Counted from the first letter of the stretch, positions 8,303-16,775 are shown. The stretch is 45,859 bases of DNA from an uncultured Leucobacter sp. (GCA_937967375.1 CALCJF010000002.1:1-45859), one strand, 5' to 3'. Program-made: numbers and translations. Notes: generated by a model not told the origin, from the sequence alone.

Positions 8303-8722
8303 CTCCACAAGAAGCACGACAGCGTGTACTGGGCAGGCAAAATGCACGCAAAGCTGCAACGCGAGGTATGGGTGATCGGCCGTGACCTGACCGCCCGCCT
8401 GATGAAACTCGCCGGGGTGCGTGGCGTACGTCGTTCGAAGAAGGTGTACACCACGAAGAGCAACTCGAAGTATCCGCTGCCGGGCGACAAAGTCGAACGA
8501 CGCTTCTCCTCCTCAGGCCCGACAGAGCTCCTCGTATGCGATCAACACAAGAACATCCGAAACAAGTGGTTCTACGTTCGAGCGTTTGATTTTCACCAGC
8601 GAAGTGTGCCCGAGGGTTTCCTAGCCCACTATTCGGTCACGTCGATTCGCGCCCAAACCGATACGCTGGCGAGCAAGATCGTTGAAATGACGCCGAGCTT
8701 TGTTCCCCCGAGCCAATGGTGA
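8288..8722 (+). pseudogene. IS3-family transposase OrfB remnant
   Basis: An open frame with no plausible start keeps the middle of an IS3 OrfB. It includes a YWAGKMHAKLQRE stretch (family: YGARKVWxxLxRE), GRDLTARLMKLAGVRGVRRSKK, VERRFSSSGPTELLVCD (family: VERxFxAxxPNxLWVxDxTYV) and a decayed SVTSIRAQTDTLASKIVEM. The N-terminal part, the remaining catalytic acidic residues and the OrfA partner are missing, and similarity fades after the first catalytic Asp. No terminal inverted repeats were found. A strong terminator follows at 8774. Confidence 0.75.
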
Positions 8723-8773
8723 GGGGAACAAACCCTCCGGGGGCGCTGAATGAAAAGCATTCGCGGCTACACG

Positions 8774-8818
8774 ATCACGAGAGGCCCCCTTGCAAACGCG
8801 GCGGGGGCCTCTCGTGAT
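8774..8818 (+). terminator. Strong stem-loop terminator
   Basis: Bases 8774-8789 and 8803-8818 form a perfect 16-bp stem with a 13-base loop, followed by TTTC on the plus strand. It separates the IS remnant from the methyltransferase gene. Confidence 0.8.
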
Positions 8819-8884
8819 TTCATGCGCAGAGCCCACCGCCACCTTGCACACAACCTCTTCTCGACACATGTGAAACAATGCAGC

Positions 8885-9664
8885 ATGACTGCTGAAAGCT
8901 TTGACCCGGTTGCGCATAACCGCGAGGCCTGGGATCGCCAGGTAGACAGCGACGACGAGTGGACTCGGCCCGTTGATGCAGAAACGGTCGCGCGTGCTCG
9001 TGGGGGCGACTGGAGCGTCGTGCTCATCGGCTACGAAGCGATGCCGCGCGAGTGGCTTCCCACTGAGCTGAACGGCACGCGCATACTGGGCCTCGCCTCT
9101 GGAGGGGGGCAGCAGGGCCCGGTCCTCGCAGCCGCAGGCGCCGAGGTCACTGTTTTCGACAACTCGCCGAAGCAGCTCTTACGCGATGAAGAGGTGGCTG
9201 CACGTGATGGTCTGCAGATTCGCACCGTGCTCGGCGACATGCGAGACCTCAGCATGTTTGCCGATGGCAGCTTCGACGTCGTGTTCAACCCAGTGTCGAA
9301 CGTGTTCTGCCCCGAGCTGGCGCCGGTTTGGCGTGAATCGTTTCGTGTGCTGCGGCCGGGCGGGCTGCTGCTCACCGGCTTCATGAACCCTGACGTCTTC
9401 ATTTTCGACGAAGCGGCACTCGACCGCGGCGAACTCGTCGTGCGCCACCCGCTGCCGTTTCGTTCTGAGGATCTGCCCGAGTCAGACCGGCTCGAGGTGT
9501 ACGGCGACGGCCCGCTCGTCTACAGTCATTCGCTGAGCGAACAGATCGGCGGGCAGCTTGCAGCCGGGTTCCACCTCACCCATCTTCACGAAGGGCCACA
9601 TCACGCCGATGCGACGGCAAAGTACCTTCCGGCCTATTTTGCGACGAGAGCACTCAAACCGTGA
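8885..9664 (+). CDS. Class I SAM-dependent methyltransferase
   Basis: A 259-residue protein with the Rossmann methyltransferase core. Motif I is ILGLASGGGQQGPVLAAAGA, VTVFDNS follows with the ribose-binding acid, then GDMRDL and FDVVFNPVSNVF, and the post-motif RVLRPGGLLLTGF. This is the Methyltransf_11/25 type, for which the substrate cannot be read from sequence. The ATG at 8885 is chosen over an in-frame ATG at 8750 because the longer start would lie inside the preceding terminator. No ribosome site is visible, so a very short leader is possible. It is isolated, with terminators on both sides. Confidence 0.85.
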   Translation: MTAESFDPVAHNREAWDRQVDSDDEWTRPVDAETVARARGGDWSVVLIGYEAMPREWLPTELNGTRILGLASGGGQQGPVLAAAGAEVTVFDNSPKQLLRDEEVAARDGLQIRTVLGDMRDLSMFADGSFDVVFNPVSNVFCPELAPVWRESFRVLRPGGLLLTGFMNPDVFIFDEAALDRGELVVRHPLPFRSEDLPESDRLEVYGDGPLVYSHSLSEQIGGQLAAGFHLTHLHEGPHHADATAKYLPAYFATRALKP

Positions 9665-9733
9665 AACGAACGGAGACGCCGGTCGACGTGTTTCTCAGAA
9701 CAGATATTCGTGAGATCAGCCTTCAGTGGGAGA

Positions 9734-9759
9734 GTGACCGCTCAGTTTCTAGCGGTCAC
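9734..9759. terminator. Bidirectional hairpin between methyltransferase and rskA
   Basis: GTGACCGCT (9734-9742) and AGCGGTCAC (9751-9759) form a perfect 9-bp stem with an 8-base loop between two convergent genes. Confidence 0.65.
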
Positions 9760-9795
9760 CGCTGAGGCTGCCACGACGCGAACGCCTTCAGCAAA

Positions 9796-10569
9796 CTAGA
9801 CGGTTGCGATGACCATAATGGGGTCGGAGGTTGGGGCGCCTGTCGGCGACCCCCCTTTTCTCTCTACCGTGATTGCTACGGCGTCGCCGGGCTTGAACCC
9901 CGGTGCGAGCATTGCCGCGGATCCCTTTCGGGTGACCGGCACGACACCGAGCGAGATCGGCCGGTCGCCCCGCACGATCCAGAGTTCATAATCTCGGTCT
10001 TCTGGCGCGCTTTGCATCCCTTCGGCAACGAACACCGCTTGGTTCGCGTCCGCCGACCAGTGCACTGCGGCAGAGGTGCCATCTGCGAGATCGGCGCTTG
10101 CGACCTCAGCGTCACCCTCCGCATCGATCTGTTGCAGCGCTGCGGTGACCGGGTCTACCGGGCTCGAGAGGTTGCTCCAGGGAAACACCAGCGCGCCGGT
10201 GAGCAGCACCGCGACCGAGGCGGCGAGCACGAACCAACCCGTGAAGCGACGTCGCGGTATGACCAGGGCTGGCCCTCGATCGGCGGTCTCTGCAACAGCT
10301 TCAGTTTCAGCCGCCCGGTTTGCTTCGCCCGTCACCTCGAACTGTGGCGAGTGCGAAATGAGATCGAGGATCGACGCGCGCGCAGATGCGGGTGGCTCGA
10401 TCTCGTCGCTCGCCTCGGCCAGCGCAGCCGCAGTGTCTTGATCTTCACGAACAATCCGGTGCCATTCGGGATGCTGTGCGAGGACATTCGAAAAGCTCTG
10501 CTCCTCGTCTGCGGAAAGCGCGTGGAGCGCGCGCGCGGCGGAGAGCTCGCGGAATTGTTGCTCGTTCAT
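9796..10569 (-). CDS. rskA: Anti-sigma-K factor, RskA type
   Basis: A 257-residue membrane anti-sigma factor. The cytoplasmic N-terminal anti-sigma domain (MNEQQFRELSAARALHALS...) binds the sigma factor. One transmembrane helix sits at about residues 111-130 after a basic RRR. The extracytoplasmic RskA C-terminal domain includes AVFVAEGM and DRDYELWIVRGDRPISLGVV. The ATG overlaps the sigma gene's stop in ATGA, so stoichiometric coupled translation is likely. By family knowledge it holds SigK inactive until regulated proteolysis releases it. Confidence 0.92.
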   Translation of the reverse strand: MNEQQFRELSAARALHALSADEEQSFSNVLAQHPEWHRIVREDQDTAAALAEASDEIEPPASARASILDLISHSPQFEVTGEANRAAETEAVAETADRGPALVIPRRRFTGWFVLAASVAVLLTGALVFPWSNLSSPVDPVTAALQQIDAEGDAEVASADLADGTSAAVHWSADANQAVFVAEGMQSAPEDRDYELWIVRGDRPISLGVVPVTRKGSAAMLAPGFKPGDAVAITVERKGGSPTGAPTSDPIMVIATV

Positions 10570-11165
10570 CGCGCTGCCTCCAACTCTTTTCTCAGCCTGC
10601 TCAGGCCGTCCCGTATTCGTGTCTTGATGGTGCCGAGTGGCGTGTCGAGAAGCGCAGCGATCTCGCTCTGGCTATATCCACCGAAGTACGCCAGCACGAT
10701 CGCACGACGCTGTAGTTCTGGAAGCTCATTGAGGGCGCTGATGGCACTTCCCGCATCGATGAGAATTTCAACTTCGTCGTCGACGCGCGCCCCCGACTCG
10801 GCGAGATCCCGGGCCCCCACGATCAGGTCGCGACGCCGAGATGCCTGCGATGCTCGCACCCGGTCGACGGCTCGCCGGTGCGCGATGGTCAACAACCAGC
10901 TGCGCGCGCGGCCCCGATCCGCGTCGAACGACGTGGCCGTTTGCCAGGCCTCGAGAAACACCTCTTGCAGCACCTCCTCGCTCTGCGACCGATCAACCAC
11001 GACTCGCAGGATGAGGCCGAAGACCCGAGCCGACATCATGTCGTAGAGCTCAGCGAAGGCGCGCTGATCACCTTGAGCTGCTCGCAGCAGCGCCTCATCC
11101 GCGGGATCAGCAGCGTCGCCGCCCCCGAGAATCTCGATTCCATCGATGACCATCTCCTCTAGCAT
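10566..11165 (-). CDS. sigK: ECF RNA polymerase sigma factor, SigK type
   Basis: A 199-residue ECF sigma factor. Region 2 spans about residues 30-100 (FAELYDMMSARVFGLILRVV, QEVFLEAWQTA, WLLTIAHRRAVDRVR). Region 4 spans about 135-190 (LPELQRRAIVLAYFGGYSQSEIA, PLGTIKTRIRDGLSRLR). The ATG at 11165 has GAGGTG upstream; an ATG four codons in has its GAGGAG too close. It lies 52 bases after dipZ on the same strand with no evident promoter of its own, so it is probably read from the dipZ promoter. The MPT83-like gene next door supports the SigK subtype. Confidence 0.92.
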   Translation of the reverse strand: MLEEMVIDGIEILGGGDAADPADEALLRAAQGDQRAFAELYDMMSARVFGLILRVVVDRSQSEEVLQEVFLEAWQTATSFDADRGRARSWLLTIAHRRAVDRVRASQASRRRDLIVGARDLAESGARVDDEVEILIDAGSAISALNELPELQRRAIVLAYFGGYSQSEIAALLDTPLGTIKTRIRDGLSRLRKELEAAR

Positions 11166-11217
11166 GCCCCATTCACCTCATCTACGTGAGTCTCTGTTGC
11201 CTGCGAGTCTTCATGAC

Positions 11218-12939
11218 TCACCCGAACGTGAAGGAGTACAACTGCACGCCCGGCGGCAGATGAAGTTCGAGACTCCCTTTGCCAAGGCGCTCAGACTTGA
11301 GCAGCTGGATCGACCTGGGAGTGCCGTCAATCACGAGAGTGCGCGACGATCCCCCCTCGCCCCGCACTTCGACCGAACCGCTGCCCGAGAACACCGCACG
11401 AACTTCGCTCGCGCGATACGAGAGTCTCACCGATGCTCCGTCCTCACCCTGAGGCGTCACATACTGTGTCTCCACAGTCCACGGCCCCTTGAGCGCGAAC
11501 GTGTCCTGCGGCTGCTTCTCGGGGTAGCTAAAATCGCGCGATCCCGCGCGGTACTCGCCTTGCCCAGCGAAGTTTCGATCTTTCGAAGACCCAAGGAAGG
11601 TTTCGGGCGTGGTGCTTCCGACCTCTGGTGTCGCGTCGACCGTGTCGGTTGCTCTCGGCAGATCGACATTCGGATCAGCATCTCGCAGCAGCTCTCGAAT
11701 GAGCTGCTCAGTGACGGCGTAGTTGCCCTCGCCGAACGAGATGTGTCGCACTGTTCCCTCGGCGTCAACGAGATAGTGAGCCGGCCAGTAGCGGTTGCGA
11801 TAGTTCGTCCACGTCGCAAGCTTGTTGTCGAGGGCGACCGGATACGTGATACCGAACTCTTCGGCCCCCGCGGCCACATTCGCACGCTCCTTCTCAAACG
11901 CATACTCAGGCGAATGCACGCCGATAACTCGAAGCCCAGCGTCACGGTAGGCCTGATCCCACGCCACCACATGAGGAATCGATCGCTGACAGTTGATGCA
12001 AGAGTAGGCCCAGAAGTCGATGAGCACGACCTTGCCGCGAAGCTGCGCCAGATCGATCGCCTCGCCCCCGGGTGTGTTCAGCCAGCTGTCGATCCCGTCG
12101 ATGGCAGGCGCGGTTCCGCACGACTCGAGCCTCGTCGCGCCGTTCGTGCAGTTATCGAGCTGCCGGTTCTCGTCGGTCACGATCCCGCCAAGCCCAAGTG
12201 CGCTCGTGCCCGCATCACTCTCGGCGAGACTCTGTTGCAAGCCAGAAGTGTAGTCAGGCAGTAGACGCTGCAGCATCTGCGGAACGTTGAAGGCGAGGCC
12301 AATGGCAAGGGCGATCAACGACACTCCCCCGATGATTCGAATCATTCGCTCGCGCTTGCGAAACCCGCGAATTCTCTGAGCCACCTCGCGCCCGGCAAGC
12401 GCAAACACCAGTAGCGGTATCGCGACACCGATGGCGAATGAGAGCGTCAGCAGCACTGTGCCCACACCGATCGAGCCGGTTGCGCCCGCGACAATTATCG
12501 CCGCGAGCACCGGCCCCGCACACGGCACGAAGATCGTTCCGAGGGCGATCCCCATACCGAAGCCGTTTCCGCCGTCGCTGACGGCCCGCCGTGGCAAACG
12601 CTGAAACGGCTTTTCAAGGAGTTGCTCGAAGCCCGGAAAGAGCATGCCGAAGCCGATCGCAACCAGCACAGCGACACCCGCCCACCGAATTGCATCTTGT
12701 GGGATGGCGAGCAAGCCAAGCAGCAGCGAGCCGAGCAGCGTCACGACAGAGAAGCTCAGCACGAGGCCCGCAATGATCCAGTAGGGCCGGCTGCGTTTGG
12801 CGGGTATGACCTCTGGCGTCTTGCCACGCGCCGCCGGGCGAGCGCCGGCAGTCAGGAAGATAACCGGAAGCACCGGCAGGATGCACGGCGAGATGCCGGT
12901 GATGAGGCCACCGAGCAGCCCGATAAGCACGATATCCAT
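11218..12939 (-). CDS. dipZ: DipZ-type CcdA-thioredoxin fusion protein
   Basis: A 573-residue protein. An N-terminal CcdA/DsbD-like membrane domain has paired Cys in ISPCILPVLP (Cys19) and VPCAGP (Cys140) and about six helices. An extracytoplasmic TlpA-like thioredoxin domain follows, with the active site FWAYSCINC (Cys314, Cys317). The C-terminal beta domain is typical of DipZ. It carries reducing power across the membrane to secreted or lipoprotein substrates. It is the first gene of dipZ-sigK-rskA and divergent from the fasciclin lipoprotein gene. In Mycobacterium tuberculosis dipZ lies beside mpt83/mpt70 in the SigK regulon. A SigK-like promoter lies just upstream (12963-12989). Confidence 0.92.
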   Translation of the reverse strand: MDIVLIGLLGGLITGISPCILPVLPVIFLTAGARPAARGKTPEVIPAKRSRPYWIIAGLVLSFSVVTLLGSLLLGLLAIPQDAIRWAGVAVLVAIGFGMLFPGFEQLLEKPFQRLPRRAVSDGGNGFGMGIALGTIFVPCAGPVLAAIIVAGATGSIGVGTVLLTLSFAIGVAIPLLVFALAGREVAQRIRGFRKRERMIRIIGGVSLIALAIGLAFNVPQMLQRLLPDYTSGLQQSLAESDAGTSALGLGGIVTDENRQLDNCTNGATRLESCGTAPAIDGIDSWLNTPGGEAIDLAQLRGKVVLIDFWAYSCINCQRSIPHVVAWDQAYRDAGLRVIGVHSPEYAFEKERANVAAGAEEFGITYPVALDNKLATWTNYRNRYWPAHYLVDAEGTVRHISFGEGNYAVTEQLIRELLRDADPNVDLPRATDTVDATPEVGSTTPETFLGSSKDRNFAGQGEYRAGSRDFSYPEKQPQDTFALKGPWTVETQYVTPQGEDGASVRLSYRASEVRAVFSGSGSVEVRGEGGSSRTLVIDGTPRSIQLLKSERLGKGSLELHLPPGVQLYSFTFG

Positions 12940-12962
12940 GAGAGACCTTTCGTTTGTTTGTG

Positions 12963-12989
12963 GTTCGGAGCTGGGCGTCGTTCGGATGG
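12963..12989 (-). promoter_or_regulatory. SigK-type promoter of dipZ-sigK-rskA
   Basis: On the minus strand CCATCC (12989-12984), a 15-base spacer and CCGAAC (12968-12963) precede the dipZ ATG by about 23 bases. The element matches that of the divergent fasciclin gene, including the flanking GA and GCT bases. CCATCC is, as I recall, the -35 of mycobacterial SigK promoters. Confidence 0.8.
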
Positions 12990-13023
12990 CTGTTTCGACG
13001 CGCAGAAAAAGTTTGAGAATTTC

Positions 13024-13050
13024 CCATCCGATTGCTGGAGCGCTCCGAAC
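13024..13050 (+). promoter_or_regulatory. SigK-type promoter of the fasciclin lipoprotein gene
   Basis: CCATCC (13024-13029), exactly 15 bases, then CCGAAC (13045-13050). It is the same layout as the divergent dipZ promoter. The predicted start of transcription near 13057 leaves a leader of about 40 bases. Confidence 0.8.
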
Positions 13051-13096
13051 CCCTCACAAGCCGCGGAGTTCGCGGGATGTTATTCGAGGAGGAATC

Positions 13097-13744
13097 ATGT
13101 TCACGAAAAAGAAGACCCTGGGTGCCGCATTCGCGATCGCGACCCTTGCTGTGACGTTGACCGGCTGCTCAATGAGCGCCGAAACCGACAGCGCTCCTGA
13201 GCAGAAAGCGCCAGCCGAGACGAGCGAATCCACACAAACGATGGATCCGGCGGCGAATCTCGTAGGCCCCGGTTGCGCCGCCTATGCCGATGCGGTGCCC
13301 GATGGGGCAGGTTCGATTCAGGGAATGTCGCAGGATCCAGTCGCTGTCGCAGCGTCAAACAATCCGATGCTGAAGACACTCGTCGCTGCAGCGAGCGGTC
13401 AACTGAACCCTGATGTCGACCTCGTTGACACCCTGAACAGCGGTGAGTTCACCGTGTTCGCCCCCGTCGACGACGCGTTCGCAAAGGTCGACGCTGCAAC
13501 GATCGACACGCTGAAGACGGACCCCGCACTGCTCACCAAGGTGCTCACCTACCACGTCGTATCCGGTCAGATCGAGCCTTCGAACATCGCTGGCTCTCAC
13601 ACCACGGTGGAGGGCCAGTCGCTTGAGGTGACCGGGTCGAGCGACTCGCTGATGGTCAATGGTGCGCAGGTGATTTGCGGTGGCGTGCAGACCGCCAACG
13701 CGACCGTGTACCTGGTCGACAGCGTCCTGATGCCTCCCGCATAA
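13097..13744 (+). CDS. Fasciclin-domain lipoprotein, MPT83/MPT70-like
   Basis: A 215-residue secreted lipoprotein. The signal peptide ends in the lipobox LTGC (Cys24). A Ser/Thr/Glu-rich linker follows, then one FAS1 domain with FTVFAPVDDAFAKV and LTYHVVSGQI, and a final YLVDSVLMPPA. Length and layout match mycobacterial MPT83. These are surface-exposed proteins of uncertain biochemical function, thought to bind ligands or adhere. The ATG at 13097 has AGGAGG six bases before it. Cys residues in VGPGCAAY and QVICGG could be a disulfide handled by DipZ. It has its own SigK-like promoter and a strong terminator. Confidence 0.92.
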   Translation: MFTKKKTLGAAFAIATLAVTLTGCSMSAETDSAPEQKAPAETSESTQTMDPAANLVGPGCAAYADAVPDGAGSIQGMSQDPVAVAASNNPMLKTLVAAASGQLNPDVDLVDTLNSGEFTVFAPVDDAFAKVDAATIDTLKTDPALLTKVLTYHVVSGQIEPSNIAGSHTTVEGQSLEVTGSSDSLMVNGAQVICGGVQTANATVYLVDSVLMPPA

Positions 13745-13762
13745 CTATCCAACGCTCCCCAA

Positions 13763-13810
13763 GGTTTCTCGGTGTGCGCTGATCAAGCGGGAGGGGCACA
13801 CCGAGAAACC
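13763..13810 (+). terminator. Terminator hairpin of the fasciclin gene
   Basis: GGTTTCTCGGTGTGC (13763-13777) and its complement at 13796-13810 form a perfect 15-bp stem with an 18-base loop, 18 bases past the stop codon. No T-run follows. Confidence 0.75.
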
Positions 13811-13859
13811 GGTGCAGTGCAAGCCCCGAAGTGAGATGGAACGTGGGGTAGAAATAGTT

Positions 13860-13890
13860 ACTAGCTTGGTTTAATATAAACCAAGCTAGT
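13860..13890. promoter_or_regulatory. Perfect AT-rich palindrome at the acyl-CoA synthetase promoter
   Basis: ACTAGCTTGGTTT (13860-13872), a 5-base AATAT centre and the exact complement (13878-13890) precede the start codon by 19 bases. TAATAT at 13872-13877 could serve as the -10, so a bound repressor would block initiation. Six T's follow, so an intrinsic terminator is the alternative reading. The fasciclin gene already has its own terminator, which favours an operator, perhaps for a TetR- or MarR-type protein outside the window. Confidence 0.6.
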
Positions 13891-13909
13891 TTTTTGAGAT
13901 AGGATCGCG

Positions 13910-15814
13910 ATGCAAGCAGACAGCTCGCCACTTTCAGGCAGTATCACTATCGCCGGCGTCGCCTCGTCCGAGGGATTGGTCGATCTGTCAACAATTCGCA
14001 ACACCACTGATCTGCTGGTCGACAGGCTTCGCGACGCCCCCGACCACATTGCATTCGAAGTCAGGCCAGAAAATGGGATGTTGGCTGACGCATGGGACCA
14101 GGTGAGCACCAGCAACTTCATGAGCGAAGTCCGCGAGGTCGCCCGCGGCCTCATTGCGAGCGGGGTCGGGGCAGGCGACCACGTACTCATCATGGCGCCC
14201 ACCCAATACCTATGGGCAGTGGCCGACTTCGCGTCGATGTTCGCAGGGGCAATCGTCGTGCCCGCCTACGACACAGCGACCGACGCGCAACTCGATGCGA
14301 TCCTGCGCGATGTCTCACCCGTTGCGGCATTTGCGGGCGACGACGCTACTCACCAGCGAATCATGGCAGCGACCGAACGCACTGGCCAAGAGCTTCGGGG
14401 TTGGGTGTTCGGCGCGACGCCTCTCTCGGCCTCTGAAGACGCGTTGCCACCCTCGATGGACGACCTCAAATCGCTTTCGCCCCATGTCTCCGAACAGACG
14501 CTTGAGGATCGACGCCGCTCGGCTTCGCTCGACGATATCGCGACGATCGTCTACACCTCTGGCACTACGGGCACACCGAAAGGCGCGCAGATCACGCACC
14601 GAAACCTTGTTGGTCAGGTGCTGAACACCGCTGCCGCCTACGGCGAGGTAGTCAGAGAAACCGGAAACACCGTGCTTTTCTTGCCGCTCACGCACGTGCT
14701 GGGCCGCGCGCTACAGCTCATCTGCGTGGCCAAAGGAATGCGTGTCGCCCACCTGTCCGATCCGAAGGAAGTTGTGCAAGCGCTCGCGGTGCTGAAGCCG
14801 ACCTTTCTCGTGGTGGTGCCACGCGTGCTCGAGAAGATTCAGGCCGCAGCCGAGTCTGCCGCTCGCGCGAAGAAGATCGAATCGCTCTGGAGGCGGGCGG
14901 TCGAAACCGCCGAGCGCTGGGGCGCGCACCTCGAACGTGTAGACGCCGGGGTCAAGCAGCGAGTGCCGATGTCGCTGCGCGCACAGCACGCAGTATTCGA
15001 CAGGGTCTTCTACCGTCGGCTCCGCGCCGTCATGGGCAATCGGATCGATTACCTGCTCTCAGGGGCGGCGACCCTACAGCCTTCCCTCGCTCAGTTCTTT
15101 CGCGGGCTCGGCGTTCCGGTGATCGAAGGGTACGGACTGACGGAGACAACCGCGCCGCTTGCCGGGGGCCGCCCCGGCTCACTCCGATCGGGAACCGTCG
15201 GCACGCCGCTTCCCGGCAATATTGTTGCAATCTCGTCCGAGGGCGAAGTGCTGGCACGAGGGGTCGGGATATTCGCCGGATATCGGAGACCAGAGCACAA
15301 CGAGGGGGCGTTCCTCGACGGCTACTTCCGCACCGGTGACCTCGGCTCCCTCGATGAAGACGGCACGCTCACCCTGATGGGGCGGGCCAAGAACGTGATC
15401 GTCACCTCGACCGGCCGCACTATCTCCCCCGAGACCTGGGAACAGACGGCAGAGACGCATCCGCTCGTCGCCCACGCGGTGCTCGTCGGCAACGACCGCC
15501 CCTACCTCGTCGGGGTGCTCGTGCTCGATACTGAAGCGCTTCTCGCTCGGGGCCACGCACACGAGCCACACACTCAAAGCCCTCTGCTAGCCTCCGGCGT
15601 TCAGCTCTGCCACGACGAATCGATCCTGAAAGAGGTCAGCGCCGCGGTACAGCAGGCAAATGAGCAGGTGGTCCCGAGCGAGCGGGTGCAGCGTTGGAAG
15701 GCAGTGCTCATCTCCCCAGCAAACGAGCAGAATTTCGTCACTCCCACCATGAAGCTGAAGCGCGCACCGTTGCTCGATGCGCTTGACCCCGTCGTTACCG
15801 AGCTCTTCCACTGA
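13910..15814 (+). CDS. Long-chain acyl-CoA synthetase (AMP-forming)
   Basis: A 634-residue adenylate-forming enzyme of the FadD15/FACL type. It activates a fatty acid through acyl-AMP to acyl-CoA at the cytoplasmic membrane. Visible motifs are the P-loop IVYTSGTTGTPKG, the FLPLTHVLGRALQ stretch, the A5-like VIEGYGLTETTAP, YFRTGDLG with the ATP-ribose Asp, GRAKNVIVTSTGRTISPE, and a C-terminal Lys in FVTPTMKLKR. The length is normal for the long-chain group. The ATG at 13910 has a modest ATAGGAT before it. The DUF1295 gene follows after 41 bases and is probably co-transcribed. Expression is likely governed by the palindrome just upstream. Confidence 0.92.
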   Translation: MQADSSPLSGSITIAGVASSEGLVDLSTIRNTTDLLVDRLRDAPDHIAFEVRPENGMLADAWDQVSTSNFMSEVREVARGLIASGVGAGDHVLIMAPTQYLWAVADFASMFAGAIVVPAYDTATDAQLDAILRDVSPVAAFAGDDATHQRIMAATERTGQELRGWVFGATPLSASEDALPPSMDDLKSLSPHVSEQTLEDRRRSASLDDIATIVYTSGTTGTPKGAQITHRNLVGQVLNTAAAYGEVVRETGNTVLFLPLTHVLGRALQLICVAKGMRVAHLSDPKEVVQALAVLKPTFLVVVPRVLEKIQAAAESAARAKKIESLWRRAVETAERWGAHLERVDAGVKQRVPMSLRAQHAVFDRVFYRRLRAVMGNRIDYLLSGAATLQPSLAQFFRGLGVPVIEGYGLTETTAPLAGGRPGSLRSGTVGTPLPGNIVAISSEGEVLARGVGIFAGYRRPEHNEGAFLDGYFRTGDLGSLDEDGTLTLMGRAKNVIVTSTGRTISPETWEQTAETHPLVAHAVLVGNDRPYLVGVLVLDTEALLARGHAHEPHTQSPLLASGVQLCHDESILKEVSAAVQQANEQVVPSERVQRWKAVLISPANEQNFVTPTMKLKRAPLLDALDPVVTELFH

Positions 15815-15855
15815 CCTTCCCTTTCGCCCCTCAAGAGAGAAAGACCGCCATCGCC

Positions 15856-16737
15856 ATGAAACAATCTGCCACCCGCTCCCTGACGCTCACACTCGTCGCG
15901 GTCGCGCTCGGGATCGCACTCGCTTGGGCAGGAAGTCAATCCGGATGGACGATCATCGGAGTGCCCGCGTTCGCCGTTGCCGTCGGCATCGCTTTTCTCG
16001 TGCAGTGGCTCGCGTTCATCCCCGCAGCGATCGCCCGCACGGACCGGTTCTTCGATGCGGTCGGCAGTGCCACCTACATCGCGGTGACCGCGACACTACT
16101 CGCGCTCGCACCCGCGCTCGATCTGCGCCAGGTCGCGCTCGGTGCGATGGTCGTGATCTGGGCGTTGCGACTGGGAACTTTCCTGTTGGTTCGCAACATT
16201 CGCTCGGGCGGTGACGACCGCTTCACCGAGATCCGGCGCGACCCGATGCGCTTCTTTTCGGTCTGGACGATCCAGGGGCTCTGGGTCAGCCTCACCGCCG
16301 CGGCTGCTTGGATCGCCATCTCGACGGCAGCGAGCGCACCCGTCGACTGGATGCTGTGGCTCGGCGCCGCGGTGTGGGCGCTGGGTCTCGGCATCGAGGT
16401 GGTCGCCGACTGGCAGAAGAGCAGGTTCAAGAAACAGTCACAGCACTCGGGGCAATTCATTCGGAGCGGCCTGTGGTCAGTCGTGCGACACCCCAATTAC
16501 CTTGGCGAGATTCTGCTCTGGATCGGAGTGTTCCTCGCTGCGGCCCCCTCGCTGCTGGGGTGGCAATGGGTTGCTTTGCTCTCACCGGTGTTCGTGGTGC
16601 TCCTGCTGACGAAGGTCAGCGGTATCCCGTTGCTCGAGGCCAAGGCCGCGCGCAAGTGGGGTGATGATCCTGAGTACCAGGCCTACGTTGCTCGCACTCC
16701 ACGCCTGATTCCGTTCGGTGGCGCGCGACGCGGTTGA
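15856..16737 (+). CDS. DUF1295 / steroid 5-alpha-reductase-like membrane protein
   Basis: A 293-residue integral membrane protein with seven or so hydrophobic segments. The C-terminal half has the family signature: FKKQSQHSGQFIRSGLWSVV, RHPNYLGEILLWIG and LLEAKAARKWGDDPEYQAYV. This resembles DUF1295 proteins, which share a fold with steroid 5-alpha reductases and isoprenylcysteine methyltransferases. The substrate is unknown; its place behind an acyl-CoA synthetase suggests a lipid. The ATG at 15856 has AGAGAGAAAG upstream. It converges on the next gene with only 38 bases between. Confidence 0.85.
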   Translation: MKQSATRSLTLTLVAVALGIALAWAGSQSGWTIIGVPAFAVAVGIAFLVQWLAFIPAAIARTDRFFDAVGSATYIAVTATLLALAPALDLRQVALGAMVVIWALRLGTFLLVRNIRSGGDDRFTEIRRDPMRFFSVWTIQGLWVSLTAAAAWIAISTAASAPVDWMLWLGAAVWALGLGIEVVADWQKSRFKKQSQHSGQFIRSGLWSVVRHPNYLGEILLWIGVFLAAAPSLLGWQWVALLSPVFVVLLLTKVSGIPLLEAKAARKWGDDPEYQAYVARTPRLIPFGGARRG

Positions 16738-16775
16738 TTGTTTGATTGAGTCGATGACGGCCGCTACCGGCCCTG

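Noticed and set aside
11146..12264. 372-codon open frame antisense to dipZ
   Set aside because: The opposite strand encodes a clear CcdA-thioredoxin fusion; this frame has no recognisable domain.
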